Assembly: GCF_033958435.1 (NCBI RefSeq)
Contig: NC_134152.1
Span: 25,084,001 to 25,148,000, forward strand
DNA from: Carettochelys insculpta
Taxonomy: Eukaryota; Chordata; Testudines; Carettochelyidae
DNA length: 64,000 nt
Reading direction: 5' to 3'
In this document: one piece after another, positions 22,985-33,935 of the stretch
Layout: every line of letters starts with the position of its first letter
Position numbering within the stretch: the first letter of the stretch is position 1
Program-made: the position numbers and the translations under genes
Notes under the pieces: generated by a model
Told to the model about the DNA's origin: nothing
Databases searched by the model: none
What the model saw: the letters and a program-made list of their open reading frames with translations, nothing else

Positions 22985-23896
22985 TCCTGCCTGCGCACTA
23001 GCCAGGGAACAGGAGGTGGGTGGGTTACACTTTTGGCCAGAAGCAGCTTGGAGATGTTAGTTGCCTTTCAACACCGTTCAGGCAGTCAGGAAGAAGCTTC
23101 TCCCAGCCACAGGGTAGTGGGACATGGCGGGGGGATGGGAAGGAAGAGATGACCTCCTGACTACAAAGGCCAGGTCATCCCTACCTCTGATCCCCACCTC
23201 TCTGTGATGGGAAACACCTCCCATCTATTCCTTCCCACAGAGTGCTGGAAGGCTGTTGGCCTTGCTGTGGTGTGAACTTCAGCAGAAATCTGGGGAGGAG
23301 GGGGCTGTGACCCTGTGTGCCTCCCACCTGTTGCCTTGAGAAGATGTAGCACCAGGTAATAGGAGAGGTGGGTCCATCCCACTGGTGCAGCCAGGCATTG
23401 AATGTGGAGAGTACTGGGCAGGGAAGGTTGGTTCTGGTCACTCATTCACCCCCATCCCCATGTCAGAGGTGTGCAGGAGTGGGTGTCTCACCTCTCCACA
23501 TGCAAACCTTAAAGATAAGAAGACTATAATGGTGGCTCACTCAACTTGACGTTATTTGAATGTTTTTACTACCTAGTTCTTATTGATTGCCATGGCACTC
23601 ACTTGAGTATGAGTAATTTTATAAGGAGTCCCATATTCAGCATAGGGAAATATGATCACCCCAGCTCTGAGTTACTACAAAGAATTCTTTCCCAGGTGTT
23701 TGGCTGGTGGGTTTTGCTAAAATACTCATGCTCTGACTGACCCCTTTTTGGGCCTGGGAAGGAATTTTCATTGGGTCAGATTTGCAGGGATCTTGGAGGT
23801 TGGGTGGACAAAGATGTCTTCCTCTGCAGCATGGGGCATGGATCACTTGCTGGTTTCAACTAGTATAAATGGTGTTTTATCCATAACTGAGTCACA
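22985..23896. other. Unannotated sequence
   Basis: No gene or repeat is recognised. Confidence 0.35.
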
Positions 23897-24324
23897 GGCT
23901 GTCTACACTAAAGAGATCTTTCCAAAGAAGCTCTTCCAGAAGATCTCTTCTGAAAGAACTTCTTTCGAAAGAGCGCACACACACACAAAAAGGCTGATCA
24001 AAAGAGTTATCTGCTCTTTTAAAAGAGAGCATCCATACAGCCCCCGCACTTTCGAATGAACAGGCCAGGGATTGAAAATGAAGACTGTTCTTTTGAAAGA
24101 AGGGCTCTGGGGAGCATCATTACATATTTTCTTTTGAAAGAAGCTTTCGAAAGGGGGCACTCTTCCTGAAACTGGAAAGGAAGAGTGATTTCAACAGGAG
24201 CACCACATTCTTTCAATTTACTTTCAAATAAATGCTTTTTGTGTGTAAATGCTCCATGAGCTCTTTCGAAAGAGCCCCTTTCTTTCAAAAAATCTTTTGA
24301 AAACTTGCTAGTGTAGACTCAGCC
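23897..24324. mobile_element. MITE of 428 bp with TTTCGAAAGA-rich arms
   Basis: The left end GGCTGTCTACACTA and the right end TAGTGTAGACTCAGCC are inverted repeats. Flanks ACA and AAA are a possible decayed 3-bp duplication. Both arms hold many CTTTCGAAAGAG-like palindromes. Non-coding. Confidence 0.78.
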
Positions 24325-24420
24325 AAAGACAGGTAGCTGTGTTAGTCTGTATCTTCACAAAACAAAAACAAAAAAAGCAGTCCTGTAGTACTTTAAAGAT
24401 TAACAAAATGATTTAGTAAG

Positions 24421-24455
24421 GGATGAGCTTTCATGGGACAGACCCACTTCTTCAG
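24421..24455 (-). ncRNA. Hammerhead-ribozyme-like motif
   Basis: Minus strand: CTGAAGA (fits CUGANGA), one extra A, GTGGG stem II with loop TCTGT and CCCAT, then an intact GAAA box and GCTCATCC. Core boxes are conserved. Stem III pairing is poor and the extra A between box and stem II is non-canonical. Activity cannot be judged by eye. Confidence 0.55.
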
Positions 24456-24488
24456 AACTGGAAATCCTGAAAGTCAGAATTTCCACAT

Positions 24489-24525
24489 CTGAATGAGTGG
24501 GTTTGTCCCACGAAAGCTCATCATC
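24489..24525 (+). ncRNA. Hammerhead-ribozyme-like motif
   Basis: Plus strand: CTGAATGA, then GTGGG (24497-24501), loop TTTGT, CCCAC (24507-24511) and GAAA (24512-24515), followed by GCTCATCATC. Stem II is perfect. The first box has one base more than canonical. Confidence 0.55.
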
Positions 24526-24617
24526 TAATAAATCATTTTCGTAGTCTTTAAAGTGTGACAGGACTGCTTCTGCATAACTTGACATCTTCAGATCATGATT
24601 TGAGGACTTGAGTAACT

Positions 24618-24735
24618 CAGTCAGAGACTGTGGGTCGATTACAGGAGTAGATGGATCAGGAGCTGTGGCCTGCAGCTTTCAGGAAGTCAAACCAGATGAT
24701 CACAGTGGTTTCATCTGCCCTTAAAAATCTGAATC
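24618..24735 (+). mobile_element. CR1/L3-type LINE tail fragment
   Basis: It contains GCTGTGGCCTGCAG, CAGGAAGTCAAACCAGATGA and TCACAGTGGTTTCATC. This is a decayed form of the tail that reads GTCAGACTAGATGATCA in better copies. A similar fragment is at 53640-53750. Confidence 0.6.
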
Positions 24736-24869
24736 AATGGGATCTGCCTTTTAGTTTGATCTTGGACTCCTTATCCCAGCTCTCACCCATGACTCTGAAT
24801 CCTGGTCTCTGACTGCCACCGCTCTGACTGGTAGGCATGACTGCTCAAGCTAAGCATCTGACGGCTTTG

Positions 24870-24988
24870 TTTAGGGAGGTTGTGTTGTTATGCCAACATA
24901 AAAACTCTGTGTGTGGCAGTTGTATCCAAGTTAGGGGGCTATCCTGGTGTAACTATGGCAACACAGACTCTGCAGTATAGACATAACC
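24870..24988. mobile_element. Possible MITE end
   Basis: The right end, complemented, reads GGTTATGTCTATACTGCAGA, resembling the MITE supergroup terminus. No clear left end or duplication. Confidence 0.35.
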
Positions 24989-25611
24989 TCAGCTTTTAAG
25001 TAAAAAGTATTTCAAGTCCTCAGGTTTGCAGAGAAAAGGCTGAAAACATGACCTGAGTGTGTCTGCAAGGCTCAGAAAGACACATGAAAAGAACCAAAAT
25101 TAATTATTTGTTTATTTCTCTTTAATCTCATTACTTTTAAGCCAATCTCATGATTATTTTTATTTGACTCCTGATGTTAATCTGCCACAGATTGGCTGTG
25201 CTCCCAGGATGAAGACATAGCATTTCTTGAAGGCTAAATTTCATTTTTGCTATTCCAGGAAATTAAGGAGGAAGCAGCAGGTGGCAGGAGATTACAGAGT
25301 TAGTAGAAGGTTGTGTAAATGCTGGGTGTTACAAGTGGCATATAGACACAATATTTTTGTTCCTGGATAAGTAAGAGGAATCTATGGCCACTTAATGCAC
25401 TGGGTGCTGATGTTTGACAGGCATGCCATACTTTTGGGTTTTCCAGGCAACGATCTCCTTTTTGGTCCTCAAGTCTCCTCCCAGACAATCTGTGAAACAT
25501 GAACATCTTCTCGGAGACTTTACAACCACTTCCATGGAAGTTGTGGAAAAGGATCTGCCAAAAACTATTGGCCATCTTGGATTTCAGGGTTGTACAGGAA
25601 TCCCCTAGTGC
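24989..25611. other. Unannotated sequence with one half of a diverged direct repeat
   Basis: No gene is recognised. Positions 25433-25530 (TTTGGGTTTTCCAGG...) reappear, diverged, at 25693-25785. Confidence 0.4.
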
Positions 25612-25785
25612 AGCATTTCTCAGACTGGGGGTCCCACCCCAAAAAGGGATGGCAAGACAAGCGCAGGAGGGTCGCTAGTGAGGTCATAGTATATTTGGGT
25701 TTTCCAGCTATGACCTCTTCTTTAGTCCTCCCATCCCTGTCCTGGTGGACTCTGGAAATATGAAAAAAATGTCCTTGCAAACTAG
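25612..25785. mobile_element. hAT-like left end
   Basis: GCAGCATTTCTCAGACTGGG followed by GGTCCCACCCCAAAAAGGG resembles the CAGTGTTTCTCAAACTGGGG terminus of amniote hAT elements. No right terminus found. Part of the interval is the second half of the diverged direct repeat. Confidence 0.5.
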
Positions 25786-26027
25786 ACATGTAGATGGGGT
25801 TCCTTTGAAAGGATACCCCACTTTTGAAATCACCCTTCTTCCTAAAATAAGGAACCCCATCTACATGGCTAGTTTGCATTTCGAAAGCAGCAGTTTCGAT
25901 GCAACAAGTGGTTGATATTACGCAAATGAGCTGCTGAATATTCATATCAGTGCCTAATTAGCATTTTCAATCTGTTGCATTTACATGACCCTTCCAAAAG
26001 GTGGGGCTGGACAGTGTAGACTTAGCC
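25786..26027. mobile_element. MITE-4 half copy
   Basis: It matches the right half of 7345-7778: GGAACCCCATCTACATGG, GTTTGCATTTCGAAAGCAGC, GAATATTCATATCAG and a terminal CAGTGTAGACTTAGCC, followed by TAA. The left arm is lost. Confidence 0.7.
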
Positions 26028-26072
26028 TAAGGGCTGATTTCAAAAGTTCTGAAATGCTGGGACTATTTCAAA

Positions 26073-26385
26073 AGACTGAAAGAGAGTAATTTTGCCAGTG
26101 TTTAGGAAGGGTAAATGGTTTGACCTTGGTTACTACAGACCTGTCATTCTACAGTCAGGCTTGGCAAGGGGATAGAGTAGCTGTTATGGGGCACAATTAA
26201 TAAAGAATTAAAAGAGGGGGTTATAATGAATGCCAGTACACGTGGGTTTATGAAAAATGGATCCTCTCAGAATATGTTGGTACCTTTTATGGTGAGGTTT
26301 TGAAATTTGATAAAGGAAATACAGTGTTGATATAATACACTCAGAAATCCTTCTGTAAGAATTTCTTTTTAATTAAAATTCTAGA
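26073..26385 (+). mobile_element. CR1 LINE reverse-transcriptase fragment, decayed
   Basis: Translated fragments in shifting frames carry the reverse-transcriptase block YYRPVIL (about 26137), then INKELKEGVIMNA (about 26200) and GFMKNGSSQN (about 26250). These are the conserved steps of the CR1 ORF2 fingers and palm. Stops and frameshifts show it is a dead internal piece. It is separate from the 3' fragments, so it probably comes from another insertion. Confidence 0.75.
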
Positions 26386-27749
26386 AAGAAAAAAATCATG
26401 TAGCCCATTCACATTCAATACAGTAAAAACGTATGGGTTAATGTGCCACTGCCTTCTGCAGGATGCAATTGAAGCTGCTTGACTGTGTGTGTCAGACCTC
26501 AGACTGTAACCAACACCTGGAGATTCCCTTTAGCCTATGTTGGAAACACCTGGGGTTTTTGGAGACAAGTGACTGAATTCAATGGATTCTGTTATCACGA
26601 ATTCCCTAGTGGCTACATTGGGCAGGACAGTGACAACTGATGTTCTTGTTTGCAAGCTTGCAAGTGCCTTCTGCCATAACAACTGGTTCTGAGCACCCAC
26701 AGCACTGCCAGCCCCGAGCCCTCTGCCTGCTCATTTGCTGGCAGCCTGAGGCTGGAGCCTGCAGCTGCAGTATTAAGACGTTGGAAGTGTTTAAATCATG
26801 CCTGCTTCTGGTCTCATACATCACTGACCCCCCGCAGCACTCTTATTCCGAGGGACCGATCCTTGCCCTGATGAGTTTATAATCTAGTGTAAATGCAGCT
26901 GGGGATTGGGCTTTTTTAACCACATTTTGTCTAGATATACTGCGAGTCTGCTTAGACACAGGATCCAGCACTGACTGAAGTGCAGTGCCAAACCTCAGTG
27001 TTCAGGAAACCACCCATGTCAAAGCCACCTGCCATGCCGCCAAGAAGGTCAGGATCAGGGCATTCTGCTAGCCTGTTCTCCCAGAGCTGGGACTGCCTCT
27101 CTTTTGGCAGACTAGAGAGGGCCCTGCCTGGCCAGTGCTTGGGTTGCTGCTTCCCAGTGTACTCAAATAAATGATGATGATAAGTCTGACACAGGGGTTG
27201 CTGTGCTACTGGGGTGCCCTCCTATGGGCAGGAGATGTGATTGAACCCCAGGAATTCTGGAACTTATTGAGTCTCATCACGCTGGAATTGTTTCAGTACT
27301 TTCACTTCAGATAACTGACAGAAGTGGGCAAGGCAGATATGCCAGAAATTGAAACAAATTAACTAAATGAAGTTATCCAAACTTTTGCAAATCTGGAAAA
27401 AGTTTCCATTCCCTTATCCATGTGATGGTTCAGATCATTTCTTTTTAAAATGTAAACCAGTGTAATCCTAGGTAGCCAGAAATGACTTTCTTCCAAATTG
27501 TAATAAACAAGGAATGTGCTAATCCTGCTGAAAACCCAAGTGGCTGCAATTGCTTTAAGATTAAAGAACAAAGAGAAAACCATGAAATTTGAGCATTAGG
27601 CCCAGATCCTCAGCTGGTAGTAAATTCTCTTAGCTCCTTTGACTTCATTAGGGCTATGCTGCTTAACCCCAGCTGAGAATACGATCCCCCCATTGAAATT
27701 CAACTCTGCAGACAATATTGAGGATAGTAAGTCCTCAACTAGTGTCTTA
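26386..27749. other. Unannotated sequence
   Basis: No gene or repeat is recognised. Confidence 0.4.
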
Positions 27750-27796
27750 GGGTACGTCTACATTAGAAACTAACTTCAAAGTTAACTTCAAAGTTA

Positions 27797-27931
27797 TCAG
27801 AGAGGTAGCCATGTTAGTCTGTATCTTCAAGAACAACAAGAAGTCCTGTGGTACTTTATAGACTAACAGATATTTTGGAGCATAAGCTTTTGTGGGCAAA
27901 GACCCACTTCGTCAGATACATGAGTTAGGCA
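27797..27931 (-). mobile_element. Penelope-like element end nested in a MITE
   Basis: Plus-strand order: GGTAGCCATGTTAGTCTGTA, AACAACAAGAAGTCC, TATAGACTAACAGATATTTT, CATAAGCTTTTGTGGGC, CCCACTTCGTCAGAT. It lies between two MITE segments rich in TTCAAAGTTA, so it inserted after the MITE. Confidence 0.85.
27877..27915 (-). ncRNA. Hammerhead-ribozyme-like motif
   Basis: Minus strand: CTGACGA fits CUGANGA, then one extra A, GTGGG stem II, loop TCTTTG and CCCAC. AAAA stands in place of GAAA, and GC-TTAT-GC then T-C forms the short stem III and cleavage-site geometry. One core base is mutated, so it is probably inactive, but the architecture is the clearest in the window. Confidence 0.6.
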
Positions 27932-28154
27932 CTACTTTGAAGGAGCCGGCAGAGAGTCTACACGCATTTTCCCTTACTTTGAAGTTAACTTACTCCAACC
28001 CAACTTCGAAGTCCTTAATCCATTCCTGGGAATTGAATAGTGCCCTACTTTCAAGTTTAACTTCGAAGTAAGGTGTGTGTAGATGCTCAACTTTGAAGTT
28101 GTACTTCAAAGTAAGCAACTTAGAAATTATTTTTTTAGTGTAGACACAGCCTTA

Positions 28155-29128
28155 ATGTTGTATTGTTACCAGAAGCTAATTCATTATCAAGGATTCCCAC
28201 ACAGCTGCTAAACGTAGAGGAACATGCTTTGATGAATGACATCTTCTGTGGCAGTCATTTAGCATGGAGCTAATTATTTCTGTCTGTGTTATTTTGCTGT
28301 GGCATTTCTCCAGCTTCTGCTACTTTAATAGGAGTATCTCAGCCTGTAGCATGGTAGGAGGAGGTTAAGTCACTGGCAAATCTTGTACTGAATCCCAGAT
28401 TTATGTCAGCAAAGAGCTGTTAAAAGTGAAAAATGTGCTCTCCAAATCTGCTTTGCGTAAATTGAAATGAGGATAAGTTACACTGGAGAAATCTTAACTG
28501 TAGCCACTGGGTGCTGTGCATCCAGATTTCATACACATTATGACGTGTGCAGATATTTTCAGGGTAAGGCTCATGCATTTTCTTCCTTGCCTCTGCACAA
28601 ATTCCCTGTTATGCTTGCTTTCCAGGTCCTCTCCACCTGCTTCCTCACTTCTGCACAGACAGGTGACTAGTGAGGAGAGCTAAAATTCAGATACAAGCAC
28701 AGCACCACTACTTAATACTCCACGTATAAAAATGGTACAAACATAAGCGCGGTATAAACAGATTCAGCGAATAACCAGCTTTCAATAGACCCCTCACTTG
28801 GCCCACTTGGCACAAGATTTGGTGCAATCCTGTGATGGTGATTGCAACAATGATTTACATGTTCATCTTCAAATCCAATAATGTCACAGGAAGCCGTGAC
28901 TCTCCTATTCGCTATTTCCCTCTTCATACAACCAAAGTTCACCGTGGGCCTTTTTTGCTACAGCTTCACAGGGAGCTCATGTTCATTCACTTATCCATCG
29001 TGACAGCTAAATCAGAGTCAGAGTCAGAGTCATTGTTTTCCTGAATATAATCCCCCATTCATTAGGCCTGGTCTGCATTCCTTGTTCCTAGATGTATAGT
29101 ATTATATTTGGCTGCGTTAAAACACTGT
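28155..29128. other. Unannotated sequence
   Basis: No gene or transposon is recognised. A short (AGAGTC)n-type run is at 29017-29036. Confidence 0.4.
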
Positions 29129-29378
29129 GGCTACATTACACTAGCTCATCTGCTCATCTGCTCATGGGAATAAGGGGACTTCGAAGTAGGTGGGGTCCTT
29201 TCGAAAAGGAGCCCCGTCGGGACGAGCCGCGCGGCGGTGAGCCGCATCAATTTTGAAGCACCGCGGCCGCCCGCTTGCTAATGAAGCACTGAATATGCAT
29301 TTCAATGCTTCATTAGTAAACTTCGAAATGGCCATTTGAATGACCATTTCGAAGTTTGGGGCTAGTGTAGACACAGCC
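29129..29378. mobile_element. MITE-2 short copy
   Basis: The left end GGCTACATTACACTAG is followed by three CTCATCTG-like units. The right arm of MITE-2 follows (CATGGGAATAAGGGGACTTC, CTTTCGAAAAGGAGCCCCG, GCTAATGAAGCACTG, CATTTCGAAGTTTGGGG), ending GTGTAGACACAGCC. Flanks TGT and TTT are a doubtful duplication. Most of the left arm is deleted. Confidence 0.78.
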
Positions 29379-29783
29379 TTTGATTGACTCTATCCAGTTT
29401 ATCAAGACATCCAGACGCATTGTATGACTGCCCTTTTCCCAGCATAATTTTACCACTTCCTCCATCTTTGTGTCCTTCACAGGTTTTATCAGCCATGATT
29501 TACATGCACTGCCATAAACCGTTGAACAGCATCAGGCCTCATACCAATCCCCAAGGAACCACACTAGAAACATTCCCCATGGCAAATGCTTTTTGAGACC
29601 TGTCAGTTAGCCAGTTCTTTACCCAGATAATCTGTGCAGAGGCTGATTTTTAAAATCAGAACATAATGAATAACTGTGTCAATAACAATCAATAATGAAA
29701 GATGCTACTATACTGGTTGTATTATTCAATTTCACTTCTGAAAATGTTGGCCTAACTAATGGCCAGATCATATTACTGTTAGC

Positions 29784-29970
29784 CAGCGTTTCCTATAAGC
29801 TGAGTGCTTGGGCAGCCACCCAGAAGTCAAATGCCGTCCGGCTGATTAGCAGAGCACCCACTGCTGGCAGCGTGTGTTTCTACTGGTGGTTCACGTCTGC
29901 ACATGCCTCAGTGCAAATAATAAACTTTTATTCCACACATGGATGAAAAATAAAATTTGAGGCAACATGG
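29784..29970 (+). mobile_element. hAT-like element, family X, 8-bp TSD
   Basis: Same order as at 5865-6050. The flanks CTGTTAGC (29776-29783) and CCATTAGC (29971-29978) match at six of eight positions. Ends are the CAGCGTTTCCTATAAG type on the left and GAGGCAACATGG on the right. Confidence 0.7.
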
Positions 29971-30018
29971 CCATTAGCCATCATGACCTATCCCAGCAGG
30001 GCACCTCACAGGGTGGTA

Positions 30019-30234
30019 CAGTAGGGTTGCAACATTTGGGAGGGTTTGGTGTTAAGATCCCTTGCAAATGTTGAATTTCACAAATATGGCCAAGCAGCAG
30101 CTGCTGGAGCTCCCCACCCCAGGGCCCCAGGAAGCGGCAGCCACTGGTGCTCCCTGCCTCGGAGCCCACGAAGCAGGCACTCATGAATAATTGAATTTGT
30201 GAATGTTAAGTTCACGAATGTGGGGACCTTGCTG
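30019..30234. mobile_element. Tc1/mariner-like MITE, TSD TA
   Basis: The left end CAGTAGGGTTGCAACATTTG and the complement of the right end (CAGCAAGGTCCCCACATTCG) are inverted repeats flanked by TA at 30017-30018 and 30235-30236. The interior is GC-rich. No transposase. Confidence 0.75.
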
Positions 30235-30236
30235 TA

Positions 30237-30681
30237 CTTACCAGAGTGGGTGAGAAATGACATATTTATTTTACAATTTAGCCTTATGAAGCCATGCATA
30301 CAGATTGGTGAATAACACAAATAAGTCATGCTGCAGACTTGGCTGCTTTTCAGGGCATGCTTAGCATGTTTCATGCTCCTAACTTCAGAATTTGTTAAAC
30401 ACCTAAAACATATTGTGTATCCTGATGAAACGATGAAACTGGAGAATTTTGGCTTAATGAAGAACTCAACAATATTGAAAAAAAAACCTCTTCATTATAC
30501 AAGTCTGAAGCTGTGGAAACTCCTGTGGCAAACAGCTATTTTGCCTGGTATGATATCAGTAATTTAAGACTTTATTATTGTGCATTAGGTGGTATAGAAA
30601 GCATCTGACTTTAAAGTTTCCCTTTATTTTCATCCCTAAGGTATAATAGTTCTTTAACATAAATAGCTTTAGATATTCATT
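30237..30681. other. Unannotated sequence
   Basis: Nothing recognised. Confidence 0.4.
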
Positions 30682-31161
30682 TAAAGTGACCATCTGTCCC
30701 ATATTTGGCAGGATGGTCCCGTATTTGGGATGCCAAAAGGGCGTCCCTACTTATTTTGTAAAAGGGACTAATCGTGACATATTTGGGCCCTCCTCCTGCT
30801 GACCTTTCCTGCCAGCAGCTGTGCAGGTGCAGCTGCTGGCCATAGAGCACATAGGTCACTTCCCTGAACCTGGCGGAAGCAGGGGAAGCGTGGGCAGCTG
30901 CTGCGTCCCTGCCGCTTCCCCAGGGCTCCTGGGGAGGGCCAGAAGCTGCTGCTTTGCTGGGACTTGGGGAGGGCCGATGGCTACCGCTTACCCAGGTGTC
31001 TTGGGGAGGGCTGGTGGCTGCCGCTTCTCTGAGGCTCAGAGAGGACTGGCAGCTGCTGCCTCCTTCCCAGCTCCCTGGGGCTTGGTGGAGCCAGGAGGAG
31101 CCACTCCTCCCAGCCATATCTCCCAGTCCCGTATTTGGGGCAGGGAGATATGGCTGCTCTA
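30682..31161. mobile_element. hAT-like element with minisatellite interior
   Basis: The left end TAAAGTGACCATCTGTCCC and the complement of the right end (TAGAGCAGCCATATCTCCC) are inverted repeats related to 11012-11557. Flanks TATTCATT (30674-30681) and CATTTATT (31162-31169) match at six of eight positions. The GC-rich interior (30895-31060) is a decayed tandem array with units of GCTGCCGCTT followed by GGGGAGGGC. A 242-codon minus frame and others cross it and are compositional. Confidence 0.75.
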
Positions 31162-31429
31162 CATTTATTCTCCTTAATACAACAGCACTGAAATGCACAC
31201 GTAGCTGGTGTGAGGAATGACAGCATAGAGCACACTGCACACTTGTCATGGGAGGACAGATGCTGCCCAACCACACTGGGGCAAAACCTCCACTTTCATT
31301 AAAAAATACCACAGAATCTTTCACGTTCGTGTAAAGTAAGCAAGACTTTGGTTTCTTGGTGTTGTGCCTTCTGGAAGGTTCTAGAAGTTCAGGCAATCCC
31401 GCCAACGGGGAGGGAAGCGGGAAAAGAGG

Positions 31430-31650
31430 AATGTTGCTCCAGGGCCCATCATTAAAAAGGGCCTGGGGCTCCCCACTTGAGCCCTGGGTCCTTTAAATTG
31501 GTGGAGTGCCAGGTGGCTCTCAGGGCTGTCTGGGGGGACCCATGCAGTGCACTCTGGGAGCACTGAGGGCTGGCTGCCCTCCAGCCCTGCCCTTTCCTCC
31601 TGAGGCACTTCCCCTTCCAGTAGTGCAGAGTTGCCTCCCCCTGGCCCCAT
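31430..31650. repeat. GC-rich dispersed repeat (unclassified)
   Basis: GGGCCTGGGGCTCCCC, CTGGGAGCACTGAGGGCTGG and CCTGCCCTTTCC segments resemble those at 47290-47610 and 62980-63160. No coding signal. Confidence 0.4.
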
Positions 31651-32755
31651 CTCACATACTTTACCCAGGGCCCAGCAGGACTGTTGGGCTCCCTGACTCA
31701 AGATATTTCCAACTGGAGGTTCACTAAGCACTGCAGAAAAAGTTGGCTTTTGGGGTGGGGGCCTGAGTATGGGTATGGGACAGATACAAATTTGCCGGAA
31801 TAGAGGCCAGAATGAAAAGCCTACTGGGATTAAGTGGCATTGAGAATTAGTTTTCTGCCCTAAACGCAGTGACCTTTTAAGTCACAGAACCCAGTCTGAG
31901 CAAATTGTTTTCAGCTCCTGATTGAAAAAGGCCAAACAACATGAATTGTGATGTCTCCATTTCTTGTCAGCATTTCCAGGACGTGCAAGGACCAGGCATC
32001 CAGCAGAGTGAGTGAAACTTCGAAAACTGCCAAAGTCATTTTGGCGTACCAGGCCAGCTGACTCTGAGTGGATTATTTATGGCCTTTTGAAAACCTCACC
32101 TGAAGTCTCTAGTTGAAAGCTAAAAAGTCAAACAAACAAATGCACGGTGCCGGAACAATTTCTAAAGTGGTTTGCTGAAAGCCATTGAACCCAACTGTAA
32201 TCCCTGTGTATGACGGATCGGAAACCACTTCAGGGTGGGGGTGCAGCAGCACTACAAGCTTCACCACCTGTGGCGTGAACACCCCAAATCTTTGCTCAGA
32301 AAGAGCAGAAAAAAGAATGACTGTGGACTGGACACTACAGGCTGATAAACACACACATTCACAGGGCTTCACAAGCAGCAAGTCTGATTTTTAAACAGAC
32401 TACATTAGTGCCAGGGTAGAAAGGATTTTTATCTGAAACCACTTACATACAAACCATGACACTTTCCACTGCAGACAGGCAGGCCCCTGCTTGTATGCAG
32501 AACCCCTGTTACATCAGTAGGTTTCTGTGTGGTCACATGGAACCATCCACACAGAACAGTGAATAACTGAAGCGGGGGCAGTGGGGTGATAAGTCTGATG
32601 ATCTGCATGAATCTATCGTAGTGGGAATCTAAGGACTAGATTTTTTTCTAAACCTTTCAATTCCAAATTCAGGACCTAAACCACATGGGCAGATTTTCAG
32701 AAGGGTTCAGCATTCACTAGTTGCCCTGGAGAGCTGAGGGAGTTACTGACACCCA
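31651..32755. other. Unannotated sequence
   Basis: No gene or repeat is recognised. Confidence 0.4.
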
Positions 32756-32977
32756 GTCTGTGTCTACACTTGCATTCCTCTTTCAGAAGAGGAAAGCAAA
32801 TGAGAGAAATTGAAAATGCAAATGAGGTGCTTATTTGCATATCTCGTGCTTCGTTCACATAATCTCTTTTCGGAAGAGATCCTTTCGAAGAAGAAGAGCA
32901 GTGTAGACGGGGCTCTTTTGAAAATAAACCCCATCTTCAAAAGAACTCTTCTTCCTATTTTGTTTCAGGACTCAGCC
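32756..32977. mobile_element. MITE-3 truncated copy
   Basis: The left part CTGTGTCTACACTTGCATTC, then GCAAATGAGAGAAATTG, GCAAATGAGGTGC, GAAGAAGAGCAGTGTAGACG follow the order of the full copy at 51400-51777. The right arm is mostly missing and ends in an imperfect CTCAGCC. Confidence 0.72.
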
Positions 32978-33785
32978 TAAAGGAATGAATCACACCTCCC
33001 TTTAGGATGCCTGCATGAACAAGGCTGTCTCTCCCATGCTTTAGAGTGTGGTAACACATACTGTCTTACGTTCTGGGCTTGATCAGTTGAAAGGTGCCTC
33101 ACAAAATTCACTGACTGAACAGCGATTTGGTGGAGGTGAAGTCTCCAGGGCATGAGCATAATTTTTTGGGCCCAGTATAAACCTGTAACACAGGCCCCTT
33201 CTCACACATATACCCCAATTTGCAGCCTGGGCCTTTGGGCCCTGGTAAAACGTACTCCTCTCGTTCCCCAAGGGCGGGGGCTGCAAGTTGCTTATGAAGT
33301 GAAACATAAAGAGGTGGAGTCATCGGCAACTCTGAAATACGTATGTGGGAAAAAGGACAGCCAGCTGCTTCCATACATCCTAGGTTGGGGACACAGCATA
33401 GGTTAATGCCCTGCCACGCTTAGAAGACACCAGGGTATGGGATGCAGGCATGTTAATGGAAGTCAGAATATTATTGAAAGGGAAGGGAGATATCACTTTA
33501 AGATACTGTGAAATTTGTTGGCTTTGTCCCCAAACCCAGATGGAAACAGGACATGTGATCCCACCTGAAACAACTCAACGAGGGTTTGCTGCACACTTTG
33601 TGATATGAAGAAGCCCTGTTTCACAAAGCTCTAGTAACTACTGTTTTATGTACCTGTTTAATTGCAGTATTGCAGCTCATGAGCCCTGACATTTGGCAGG
33701 TCTATAGAACAGGCAGCTTTTCAGCACAGACTAATAATGAACACTGAATAAAATCTTAAAACTTTAATATACCCCTATATATCCT
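32978..33785. other. Unannotated sequence
   Basis: Nothing recognised. Confidence 0.4.
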
Positions 33786-33935
33786 GTATCAGATGGGTAG
33801 CCATGTTAGTCTATAAGGTGCTGCTACAGGACATCACTTTGCTTTTGCAGATACCGACTAACAGAATATTTTGGTGCATAAGCTTTTGTGGGCAAAGACC
33901 CGCTTTGTCAGATGCATACTCCATCTGCATACTCC
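33786..33935 (-). mobile_element. Penelope-like element end, decayed
   Basis: Contains GGGTAGCCATGTTAGTCTAT, GACTAACAGAATATTTTGG, GCATAAGCTTTTGTGGGC and CCCGCTTTGTCAGATGCAT. The hammerhead-like part (33885-33920) has changes in both core boxes. Confidence 0.78.

Larger units (their letters stand above)
24326..24590. mobile_element. Inverted pair of Penelope-like element ends
   Basis: The left half (24326-24456) is in minus orientation with AGGTAGCTGTGTTAGTCTGT, a GCAGTCCTGTAGTACTTTAA segment and a hammerhead-like core. The right half (24480-24590) carries the same core and tail in plus orientation. The halves face each other across about 25 bp. This is consistent with 5'-inverted insertion or two opposed insertions. 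No coding part is present. Confidence 0.75.
27750..28151. mobile_element. MITE, TSD TTA, carrying a nested Penelope end
   Basis: The left end GGGTACGTCTACATTAG and the complement of the right end (GGCTGTGTCTACACTA) are inverted repeats. TTA is duplicated at 27747-27749 and 28152-28154, the classic PIF/Harbinger target. The interior is built from AACTTCGAAGTTA-like palindromes. About 135 bp of it (27797-27931) is a later PLE insertion. Confidence 0.87.

Noticed and set aside
30677..31405. 242-codon open frame on the minus strand
   Set aside because: It covers a hAT-like element with a tandem GC-rich interior and continues into flanking sequence. No domain is seen, and antisense frames are also open.
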